Positions 27,145-33,682 of a stretch of 64,000 nucleotides of DNA are shown piece after piece; within the stretch, counting starts at the first letter, position 1; each line of letters starts with the position of its first letter. The position numbers were made by a program, and so were the translations under genes. Source of the stretch: Paraburkholderia sp. CNPSo 3274. Its GTDB lineage: Bacteria > Pseudomonadota > Gammaproteobacteria > Burkholderiales > Burkholderiaceae. The DNA lies in assembly GCF_024206475.1 (NCBI RefSeq), contig NZ_JAMBPR010000033.1, positions 1 through 64,000 on the forward strand. Direction: 5' to 3'. Under the pieces are notes generated by a model. That model was not told where the DNA came from. It saw only the letters and a list, made by a program, of their open reading frames with translations, and did not search any database.

Positions 27145-27369
27145 TCAGTGCGTGGTGCCGTACGCCGGCGATTGACTGGAAGCGGCCGGGATGAGGCTTT
27201 CCAGCAGCTCGGCCGCCATCTTCCGGACCGCTACCGCCTCCGCCTCCAGCTTAGCCGGGTCCTCGCTAAAATTCTTCGTCATCCGCGCCTGCGCGCGCAG
27301 ACGGCTCGCCTCCTGGGTGAGCAGGTCGGCATAGCTGTTCAGCTTCTTGGCGATTTCGTGCGTGTTCAT
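27145..27369 (-). CDS. Small phage protein, last leftward gene
   Basis: Protein of 74 residues starting MNTHEIAKKLNSYADLL, nearly all helical and charged, with possible coiled coil over residues 10-60. ATG overlaps the methyltransferase stop (ATGA) and GGAGAAACT precedes it. Unknown family. Terminal place in the operon and short length suit an accessory or conversion gene. Confidence 0.6.
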   Translation of the reverse strand: MNTHEIAKKLNSYADLLTQEASRLRAQARMTKNFSEDPAKLEAEAVAVRKMAAELLESLIPAASSQSPAYGTTH

Positions 27370-28274
27370 AGTTTCTCCGCAACCACGTAAATGTTGTCGC
27401 CCCGGTCTTCCATGTTGCCGCCAATGGCTTCGAGCTTGGCGCGCAGCTCCGCGCCCTTCCACGGAAGCTTGACCTGTTCGTCGTAGCTGTCCACGTACAT
27501 GTCGATCAGGTCATAGTTGTACCGGTCCAGCGTCTTCGCCAGCTTGATCCGGAAACCCTCACCCTCGACCAGCTTCACCACCTCCGAAAGTGTGAACTCA
27601 CGGTTGTGGCGCCCGTACACGCCATTGTCCGAATGATAGCGGTCGAAGAAGTTCTTCCCGGCCAGCATGTGCGCGAAATTGATCAGGCGCACGGCATTGG
27701 GCGTCGTGATGATCAGCTCGCCGCCGGGCTTGAGGATCTCGCGCAGCTTCGGGACAATCTGCAGCGGGTTGACGATCACGTGTTCGAGCACTTCGCAGAA
27801 CAAGATCTTATCGAAGGATGATGGCTCGAATGGATAGTCGGACAATTCGACGTTGAGCGACGTGTAGTCGAACACATACTCCTCGTCGAACGCATCGCTG
27901 CGCACCACCTGACGTCCCTGCGAGATTTCCTTCTCGTAGACCGACTTGTGAAAGAAGTTCGTCAGCGTCAGATCGAAGTCGGCGAACTTCTTCAGCAGGA
28001 CCGTGAACAGGTAAGGGTTTGCACCGATCTCAAGCACGCGGCCGGTCGTGCTGCCAGCCATGAGGTCGATGGTATTGAAGAAGCGCGCGAGCGCGTCATT
28101 GACATAGGCCGGGATGAACGAACTGCCTTCCCCGACGATGCCAAACGAATAGAGATACTGCCGTATGTCTTCAGCGTGCCGCCATAGCAGCGCGTGCCGC
28201 TCTTCCCATCCGCCCTTCAGTCCAGCTTCGCGGATGCGCTCCAGCGCCGACTTGGTGTTTCCCACATCTGTCAT
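27366..28274 (-). CDS. Class I SAM-dependent methyltransferase (phage-carried)
   Basis: Methyltransferase of 302 residues. Motif I is VLEIGANPYLF, and CEVLEHVIVNPLQIVPKL with LKPGGELIITTPN mark motifs IV-V as in Methyltransf_11/UbiE-type folds. Sequence around motif I and the C-terminal half are most like small-molecule or sugar methyltransferases. It lies after the lysis and tail genes, a usual spot for lysogenic-conversion genes, so modification of host surface glycans is a guess. Substrate unknown. Confidence 0.82.
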   Translation of the reverse strand: MTDVGNTKSALERIREAGLKGGWEERHALLWRHAEDIRQYLYSFGIVGEGSSFIPAYVNDALARFFNTIDLMAGSTTGRVLEIGANPYLFTVLLKKFADFDLTLTNFFHKSVYEKEISQGRQVVRSDAFDEEYVFDYTSLNVELSDYPFEPSSFDKILFCEVLEHVIVNPLQIVPKLREILKPGGELIITTPNAVRLINFAHMLAGKNFFDRYHSDNGVYGRHNREFTLSEVVKLVEGEGFRIKLAKTLDRYNYDLIDMYVDSYDEQVKLPWKGAELRAKLEAIGGNMEDRGDNIYVVAEKL

Positions 28275-28371
28275 GTAAATATCCCCCGGATTTATCCCTT
28301 ACCGCGTCTTTCGTGCCGGAAAGGGACTCTATCACGAGGGACTGCAGGCCGCTCATGCAGCCGGCATCAAG

Positions 28372-29361
28372 TTACTGGTATTCGTAGATGATGATGATCG
28401 CGGCACCCCCTGCCTTACCTGCCTGGCCAGTCTGGGAAGCTAGATTGTTCGAGCCGCCGGCACCCGCACCATATCCAGTGGGCGCACCGCCAACGGCTGT
28501 GCCAGGAGCGCCATAACCGCCAATGCCCATGGCACTGTTTCCACCGGGCCCGGGCGCCGATGCACCAGCGGCCACCGACACTCCCATGGGCGCCGCGCCA
28601 CCCGCCACGCTGTTCAGCGTCAGAGTAGCACCCGTAACGGTGCAGGCAGCGGGGCCTCCAGCGGTATTAACAATCCCTGCGCCGCCGAGAATAATGCCTG
28701 CCGCACCGCCATTGCCACCCGGACAGGAAATCAGGGAGCCAAATGAGGTCGCGCCGCCTGCGCCGCCCGCTGTCGCCGATGCGCCGCCCGTACCGGCCGC
28801 GCCCACTGCGCCAATCGTCACGGTCACGCCAGAGTAGCCCGAGGTGAATTTTGCCTGCGCATAAGATCCGCCGGTGCCGCCGCCGCTGGTCGAACTCTGG
28901 CTCGCGCCGGTCGTGACCGTGCCTCCGCTGCCGCCGCCGGGCGCCTGCACAGAGACGATCACCGAATTCGTGCCGGCGTCAGGCGTGTAAGTGCCGCTCG
29001 CGGTGAAGACCTGAATCCCAACCAGGCGACCGGTGACGACCAGCGACGTATCGCATGTGAATCCGGTGCCGCTCGTCCACTGCAACACGCTGGTGGTCGA
29101 ACTGCAGCTCGGCATGGCGAACGCCGTGGGCGATGCCGAAGCGGCGGTTGCGTTCGCGAGCACTGTGTTGGCTGCGATCGCCGCGATCCCATTGACGCCG
29201 ACGCCGCCCCACGCAGGCGCAGCAGAGGCGCCGGTCGAGACGATCGTCTGACCGCTGCTGGAGCCGGCCGGGTTGAGCAGCTGCACCGGCACGGTCGTCG
29301 CGCCGAAGGCCGCAGCCGAGATAAGCGCGAGGAGCGCACCGAAGAGTTTTTTCATTTTCAT
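28372..29361 (-). CDS. Glycine-rich phage tail/adhesin-like protein with signal peptide
   Basis: Protein of 329 residues. It opens with a clear signal peptide (MKMKKLFGALLALISAAAFG) and contains FTASGTYTPDAGTNSVIVSV, a segment common at the start of glycine-rich phage fibre domains, then about 200 residues rich in Gly/Ala (GGTGGS, GAAGTGGAS and similar runs). Glycine-rich domains of this sort occur in phage tip adhesins such as T4-group gp38. A signal peptide on such a protein is odd: it could be displayed by the lysogen rather than built into the virion. ATGA-type overlap with the gene upstream. Confidence 0.65.
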   Translation of the reverse strand: MKMKKLFGALLALISAAAFGATTVPVQLLNPAGSSSGQTIVSTGASAAPAWGGVGVNGIAAIAANTVLANATAASASPTAFAMPSCSSTTSVLQWTSGTGFTCDTSLVVTGRLVGIQVFTASGTYTPDAGTNSVIVSVQAPGGGSGGTVTTGASQSSTSGGGTGGSYAQAKFTSGYSGVTVTIGAVGAAGTGGASATAGGAGGATSFGSLISCPGGNGGAAGIILGGAGIVNTAGGPAACTVTGATLTLNSVAGGAAPMGVSVAAGASAPGPGGNSAMGIGGYGAPGTAVGGAPTGYGAGAGGSNNLASQTGQAGKAGGAAIIIIYEYQ

Positions 29362-29639
29362 GCTCCGTTGTTACCGGGAAGGGTCGGTTCGGCGTCAGGC
29401 ACGACGGCTTCTGCGCCGACGTAAGGGATGATCGATTTGATGCAGTGGTCCTGCTGGAAGATGTCGAGGAACCTGCACAGCACGCACGAGATGCGATAGC
29501 CGCGGGCACTCGGTCCCTTCTGCAACGTCTTGCCCATCACACTCGAAACTGTTTCGTGCGCATCACCGCCGCGCGCCACGTTGAGACCTTCGTCGAGCCA
29601 CACGATCCAGTTCCAGAGGTACTGTTCGATCTTGCTCAT
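29358..29639 (-). CDS. Small phage protein downstream of lysis genes
   Basis: Protein of 93 residues starting MSKIEQYLWNWIVWLDEGLN, with GGGGGTG six bases upstream of the ATG; a GTG two codons earlier is an alternative. It has a Trp-rich N-terminal helix and three cysteines at about 50-65 (SCVLCRF, DHC). No Rz/spanin hallmarks are seen. Function unknown. Confidence 0.6.
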   Translation of the reverse strand: MSKIEQYLWNWIVWLDEGLNVARGGDAHETVSSVMGKTLQKGPSARGYRISCVLCRFLDIFQQDHCIKSIIPYVGAEAVVPDAEPTLPGNNGA

Positions 29640-29641
29640 GG

Positions 29642-30229
29642 TCACCCCCGGTTGTCGGTCGGAAGCGCTGGATTGGCCTGCATCTTCCCGCGGAAGTAGC
29701 TAGCAATGCCGAGCACCGGCGCCATGGTTGCCATTACCGCCGCCTCGGCGCCGAGCATTCCCGGCACCTGCGCGAGAACAGCAGGATCCGAATGCAGGAA
29801 CATGACGCCGATGTATGCCGCCGCCACCGTACCGCCTGAGAGCAACCCCATCACACCGAAGCAGAAGCCGACGAATGGGCGCCAGCTATAGGTCGGCCAG
29901 TGATCAGCTTTCGCTTCGGTCTGCATGGTCTGATTGACCGCCGCTGTATTCGCCTGGTCGGCAGAAAGCTCAGCTTTCGTGACGTCGCCAGAGATCTGCG
30001 CGAGTTGAGTCTGCGAATCGATCATGGCCTTTTGCCACTGCATCGCCAGATTCGGGTCGGCTTGAATAGCTGCCAGAGCCGCGTCACCAGTTGGTTGGCC
30101 AGTAAGAGTCATGGCGGTATTGACGACTTGCGTCGCGACGTCTTGCGCCTTGGAGCCGCCTAACCATCCAGCGATGGTCGGCGCGAGATGGCCGGCCAGT
30201 GAGGCCAGAGCTAGAGCAATCGTGAGCAT
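29642..30229 (-). CDS. Holin-like protein (3TM GTA-holin type)
   Basis: Protein of 195 residues with one N-terminal hydrophobic segment and two C-terminal helices (WRPFVGFCFGVMGLLSGG and MLGAEAAVMATMAPVLGIAS), matching the 'holin of 3TMs' family named from gene transfer agents. It lies one base from the endolysin gene (TGATG). It would permeabilise the inner membrane at lysis. Its length and soluble middle are longer than classic holins. Confidence 0.75.
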   Translation of the reverse strand: MLTIALALASLAGHLAPTIAGWLGGSKAQDVATQVVNTAMTLTGQPTGDAALAAIQADPNLAMQWQKAMIDSQTQLAQISGDVTKAELSADQANTAAVNQTMQTEAKADHWPTYSWRPFVGFCFGVMGLLSGGTVAAAYIGVMFLHSDPAVLAQVPGMLGAEAAVMATMAPVLGIASYFRGKMQANPALPTDNRG

Positions 30230-30717
30230 CAGGCAGCTCCTTTCCAGAGGTTATTGGCGATGCGATTTGCCCAGCCCTTTCCGAACGTCGACCAATTCTT
30301 GAGTGACGTCAGATAGCGCTGGCGCAGCGAATTCCAGCGAAGAATGAAGCGCAGCGGATCGGTGGTCTGAATCGCGGTGATCGTCTTGGGGCCTTGAATC
30401 CCGTCGACCATAGCGCCGGCCGCACCCTGCATCCATATCGTGATGTGGCCGCCGTCGCCGTTGTAGTGCGTATCGAAGATCTGGAAGGCGATGCGCGGAT
30501 CGAACATGTCGAGCCTGAGAGGATCCCAATACCAGTGCTTCGCGATCTGCTTTGCCGTGTCGCGTGGCAAATCGCGCATCGCCCCGGTATAGCCGCTCGC
30601 GCGCGCGACGCGGGCTGTGATTCCCCACATCGTTTCGGCGCCGGGATCCTTCGGATTGTTCGAGTAGCCGCCCTCGTTGCCGATCAGCGCGTCGAATGCA
30701 TCGTCAAAGCTGCTCAC
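30229..30717 (-). CDS. Endolysin, GH108 family N-acetylmuramidase
   Basis: Glycoside hydrolase of 162 residues. LIGNEGGYSNNPKDPGAETM carries the catalytic Glu15 in the E-G-G-Y ... D-P-G signature, followed by WGITARVA and KHWYWDPLRLD, typical of the GH108/ZliS family, with a C-terminal peptidoglycan-binding-like part. No signal peptide, so it needs a holin. It overlaps the ParB-like gene (ATGA) and the holin gene (TGATG). Confidence 0.9.
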   Translation of the reverse strand: MSSFDDAFDALIGNEGGYSNNPKDPGAETMWGITARVARASGYTGAMRDLPRDTAKQIAKHWYWDPLRLDMFDPRIAFQIFDTHYNGDGGHITIWMQGAAGAMVDGIQGPKTITAIQTTDPLRFILRWNSLRQRYLTSLKNWSTFGKGWANRIANNLWKGAA

Positions 30718-31085
30718 ACACCCTCCCCGGCGATCTTCGCCTTTACCGGCTGATCCTCATCGAACAGATAGACGCTGCACGCGCGATGGAAGCCGTCAGC
30801 GATCAAGAGGCCATGCTCTGTGCGCACGAGCAGGATCGGAGAGAGCGCCTTACCTTCGCGAATCTTCTTGAAGTTGTGCTGCACGTGGCTGTTATGGCGA
30901 TCGAGGATGATCTCGTCGGCCATGCGCACGATGTCCTTTGCCTTCCATTCCTCGACTGGAGCGGCGCGCAGGGAATGTACTAGCAGGCCCGCATGCTCCA
31001 GCGAATAGGGAAGCGAGAGGACCGATAGCGCGGCTTGATAATCGTGTGGTTCCGGCTCGTCTAGCCATTTGATTTCGCGGCTCAT
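30714..31085 (-). CDS. ParB/sulfiredoxin-fold-like phage protein
   Basis: Protein of 123 residues. The segment LLVRTEHGLLIADGFHRACS with a later KAKIAG resembles the ParB N-terminal/sulfiredoxin fold, where a G-x-x-R motif binds nucleotide. N-terminal part is acidic (EIKWLDEPEPHDY). The ATG overlaps the preceding gene's stop (ATGA). Found between tailspike and endolysin genes; role unknown, and the ParB-like call is from the motif alone. Confidence 0.5.
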   Translation of the reverse strand: MSREIKWLDEPEPHDYQAALSVLSLPYSLEHAGLLVHSLRAAPVEEWKAKDIVRMADEIILDRHNSHVQHNFKKIREGKALSPILLVRTEHGLLIADGFHRACSVYLFDEDQPVKAKIAGEGV

Positions 31086-31264
31086 GAATTCTTCCTCTTC
31101 AGGGTCGCCCACGTATGCACCACCGAATATATGATCGACGTGATGCAGGCGATGACCGAAAGAAAACCCGGGCTGAGAATGAACCCTGTAGCAGAAAGTA
31201 TCCAGCTCGCAATCGGCTTCAAAGTGTCGCGATGCGTATGCAGGAAGGACATAATTGTTTCCAT
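31082..31264 (-). CDS. Small membrane protein, possible second holin
   Basis: Protein of 60 residues with one or two hydrophobic helices (about residues 17-50, SWILSATGFILSPGFLSVIA and following) and a basic C-terminus KRKNS. Size and charge fit small class II/III holins or antiholins. GGGGA precedes the ATG; a second ATG (MSFLHT) is an alternative. It is the first gene after the tailspike in the lysis cluster. Confidence 0.5.
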   Translation of the reverse strand: METIMSFLHTHRDTLKPIASWILSATGFILSPGFLSVIACITSIIYSVVHTWATLKRKNS

Positions 31265-31280
31265 GGATTCCCCGTATTTA

Positions 31281-33377
31281 TTAGTGGCCGTAGTAGCTCA
31301 TCGTTGGAGTGCTGCTATAGGTGACGGTAATAGCCTGTCCCTGCGGCACAGCAACGCTGTTATTTGTGGACGTTGCGACAGCCAGGCCGCCCATGGTGAT
31401 GTTGCTTACGGAGCCGCCGGCGGTAATCAGCGTGACCGTATCGCCAGTGTTGTTCGTCCATACGAAGGGAGAGGCGCCGACAGTAATCCCGGTACCCGCG
31501 ATCGGGTTGTATCCGACGTTCTTCGAAATGAATTTGTGCGTGCCGGTGCCGTTGTCCTGAATGCCTGCGACCGAATTGTTGCGCACGTCCACGCCGATAA
31601 TGCTGTACGCGTCAGAGGCACCGGGTACCACCAGAATGCCGACCGACTGGCTTACCGGAAAGCCATCGCCGCCACCGACCATGCCGCCCTGGACAGACCA
31701 GCCACTCACGCCGCTTTCGATGGCGATACCCGGATGGGCACCATAGGACGCTTGCGAGTTACCAGCTACTGCGCAATCAGCCAGATAGATGTGCGTAACA
31801 GTACCGGTGCCGAGGCCGATATCAAATCCGATCGCGTTATTGTGATAGCTGCGATGGCCGATGAAGCGAACGCCATCAACGACGCCGATACCGCCGATCG
31901 CTACGCCGTCGTTTGTGCACGTGCCCGTCCAGCAGTCGATGAAATGAAGGCTGTTGGCCTCGGCCACCGCATTGTTCGGCGCGATCACCAGACCATTCGC
32001 ACTGCATGTGTCCATGCCGACCTGAGTGCAGAACAGGAACTGCACGTGATCGGTCGAGGCCTGCGGGTCGATCAGCATGCCGATGCCGCACTGAAGCAGG
32101 TCCGAACTATCGAACCATTCGCCATCCGAATGATTGATGCGCACGCCGGCGAAAGGCTGATTGCCGCTGCCAAGCGACGTGTTGATCAGAATGTTTTTGA
32201 AATACCGGTCATTACCCTGATTGATATAGATGCCAACTCCATTGGTGGGCACCAGATTCCATATCGTCAGGTTGTCGTAGTAATGCGTGGCTCCCTGATA
32301 TATCGACAGAGCGGTGAGCGCGCCGTAAATCTCAACATCGCGCAGCGTGAAGTTCTGCACGTTATTTACATAGATCGCAGCGCCAGCAAGCGGCGGCGTC
32401 GCCGAACTCCAGGTGATGCTCATACCGGAGATGCCCTGACTCTGCGCACCGGAGAACGTGAGAAAGGTCGCTGTGAGCGATGAGGGAGCGAGATTCGTCG
32501 CGTTTTTCCCCGCGCCGAGCAGGAAGACGCCAGTGGTAGGAACCGTGAGCGAACTGATCTTGTAGGTGCCGGGCGGGAAGTAGACGGTGCCACCCCCGGC
32601 ATTGCCTACTGCAGTGATTGCTGCCTGAATGGCAGCTGTATCGTCCGTAGAGCCGTTTCCGGTTGCGCCGAAGTCCTTGACGGTCACGAAGTCCTGCAGG
32701 CGCGACTGGACCGTGCGCGTGAGCGCGCCAGCCCCTCCCTCGTTGTATGAGAGCTTGCTCGATTGGATTCCAGCTCCTGCCGCCACGGAGGCATCCGTTA
32801 CAGCGCCGGCACCCGGGGTGCCAACTGACAGCGATGTTCCGCCCTTTACATAGACTTTCTGGGTGCCGACCGGAATCGGCGCATTGAAAGTGAGCGTCTC
32901 GTTGTTCGCGCCACCCAGCGAGAATGTATCGCCGCCCTGCTCGGCCGCATCAAAGGCCACCCAGAGATTCGACGATGATCCGTAGTTCTGCGACAGGGTG
33001 AGCGTGAGCGATGTGCCAGCCGTGAAGTCCACACCATTTACGAAGCCAATCTGGCCGCCGCTACCCTTCTCATCGGTCATGTTGCCTACTGCAACCGGGG
33101 CGGGTGACGTGATCTGGTCGGCAGTCCAGATCGTGTTTCCATTCGCGTCTTCAAGAACGAATTTGTATGCCTGGACGGGGCTCAGCCAGACAGGCGCTTC
33201 GCCGCGCGCATTGAGGATGATCGGGTTACTGTTGGGTGTGCCAGCTGTAGCGTCCGTATAGGTCGTGGTTGGCGTAGTTGTGCCGGCCTGATAGGTGTAA
33301 AGTTGGCCTCCTGCGAGTGGATTATTATTGTTGTCGTAAAACCGCATCACCGGAGTTGGCGAGAGCAGTGCGCTCAT
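31281..33377 (-). CDS. Tailspike with pectate-lyase-like beta-helix
   Basis: Receptor-binding and probably glycan-cleaving virion protein of 698 residues. Residues 1-100 hold a head-binding region (MSALLSPTPVMRFYDNNNNP, GGQLYTYQAGTT, then NPIILNARGEAPVWL) found in many podovirus spikes. Residues about 102-183 hold a module also present in the protein at 40191-40766. From about 215 a parallel beta-helix of the pectate-lyase-3 type starts (VKDFGATGNGSTDDTAAIQA, GGGTVYFPPGTYKIS). The start at 33377 has GAGG five bases upstream and follows a terminator at 33400-33417. Confidence 0.88.
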   Translation of the reverse strand: MSALLSPTPVMRFYDNNNNPLAGGQLYTYQAGTTTPTTTYTDATAGTPNSNPIILNARGEAPVWLSPVQAYKFVLEDANGNTIWTADQITSPAPVAVGNMTDEKGSGGQIGFVNGVDFTAGTSLTLTLSQNYGSSSNLWVAFDAAEQGGDTFSLGGANNETLTFNAPIPVGTQKVYVKGGTSLSVGTPGAGAVTDASVAAGAGIQSSKLSYNEGGAGALTRTVQSRLQDFVTVKDFGATGNGSTDDTAAIQAAITAVGNAGGGTVYFPPGTYKISSLTVPTTGVFLLGAGKNATNLAPSSLTATFLTFSGAQSQGISGMSITWSSATPPLAGAAIYVNNVQNFTLRDVEIYGALTALSIYQGATHYYDNLTIWNLVPTNGVGIYINQGNDRYFKNILINTSLGSGNQPFAGVRINHSDGEWFDSSDLLQCGIGMLIDPQASTDHVQFLFCTQVGMDTCSANGLVIAPNNAVAEANSLHFIDCWTGTCTNDGVAIGGIGVVDGVRFIGHRSYHNNAIGFDIGLGTGTVTHIYLADCAVAGNSQASYGAHPGIAIESGVSGWSVQGGMVGGGDGFPVSQSVGILVVPGASDAYSIIGVDVRNNSVAGIQDNGTGTHKFISKNVGYNPIAGTGITVGASPFVWTNNTGDTVTLITAGGSVSNITMGGLAVATSTNNSVAVPQGQAITVTYSSTPTMSYYGH

Positions 33378-33393
33378 TGCGACCTCATAAAAT

Positions 33394-33417
33394 GAAAAAG
33401 CCCGCACGGAGGCGGGC
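33394..33417 (-). terminator. Terminator between ejection and tailspike genes
   Basis: The stem GCCCGC/GCGGGC (33400-33405 and 33412-33417) is followed on the minus strand by TTTTTCATTTT. It falls just before the tailspike start. The GGAGG on the opposite strand within the hairpin is the ribosome site of the next feature. Confidence 0.75.
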
Positions 33418-33421
33418 AGCT

Positions 33422-33682
33422 ATGACTGGGATTGGGCTACTTGTTTTGTTCGCCCTTATCAGGGCCTACTACAGACGCAAATGGGAGGGCGCACACCCCG
33501 GTGCCCCTCTGAATCTGGGTTGGATAACAAAGCGGATTAACTGCTCGCAGCTAAGGGGAGAGATCCTTAGCTGCCACTATGAAAAGGCACACCGGGAGCA
33601 CGTCTTTCTCGTGCAGGACGGCGCAACGGTGGAATGGCATATTGCGCGCCATTCATGGGCGCGCGGCTGGGTTATGGATTGA
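33422..33682 (+). CDS. Reverse-oriented small membrane protein ('moron' candidate)
   Basis: Protein of 86 residues with one N-terminal membrane helix (MTGIGLLVLFALIRAYY), then a basic cytoplasmic or periplasmic part with two cysteines (RINCSQL, ILSCHYE). It is on the plus strand amid leftward virion genes and overlaps the lytic-transglycosylase gene tail to tail by 11 bp. Its GGAGG (33408-33412) sits in the hairpin of the neighbouring terminator. Base composition is lower in GC than the flanks. Such reverse genes in prophages often act in the lysogen, for example in superinfection exclusion; that role here is inference. Confidence 0.55.
   Translation: MTGIGLLVLFALIRAYYRRKWEGAHPGAPLNLGWITKRINCSQLRGEILSCHYEKAHREHVFLVQDGATVEWHIARHSWARGWVMD

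Noticed and set aside
26923..27145. tRNA gene as integration target at the left border
   Set aside because: No cloverleaf or T-loop sequence could be found in this interval.
28372..29361. Diversity-generating retroelement target near tail genes
   Set aside because: No reverse transcriptase, no template repeat and no C-type-lectin end seen in the window.
29358..29639. Rz-type spanin
   Set aside because: No N-terminal membrane anchor with coiled coil and no embedded Rz1 lipobox frame found.
30714..31085. ParB partition protein showing a plasmid-prophage
   Set aside because: Only the N-terminal fold is suggested, the protein is 123 residues, and there is no ParA or partition site near.
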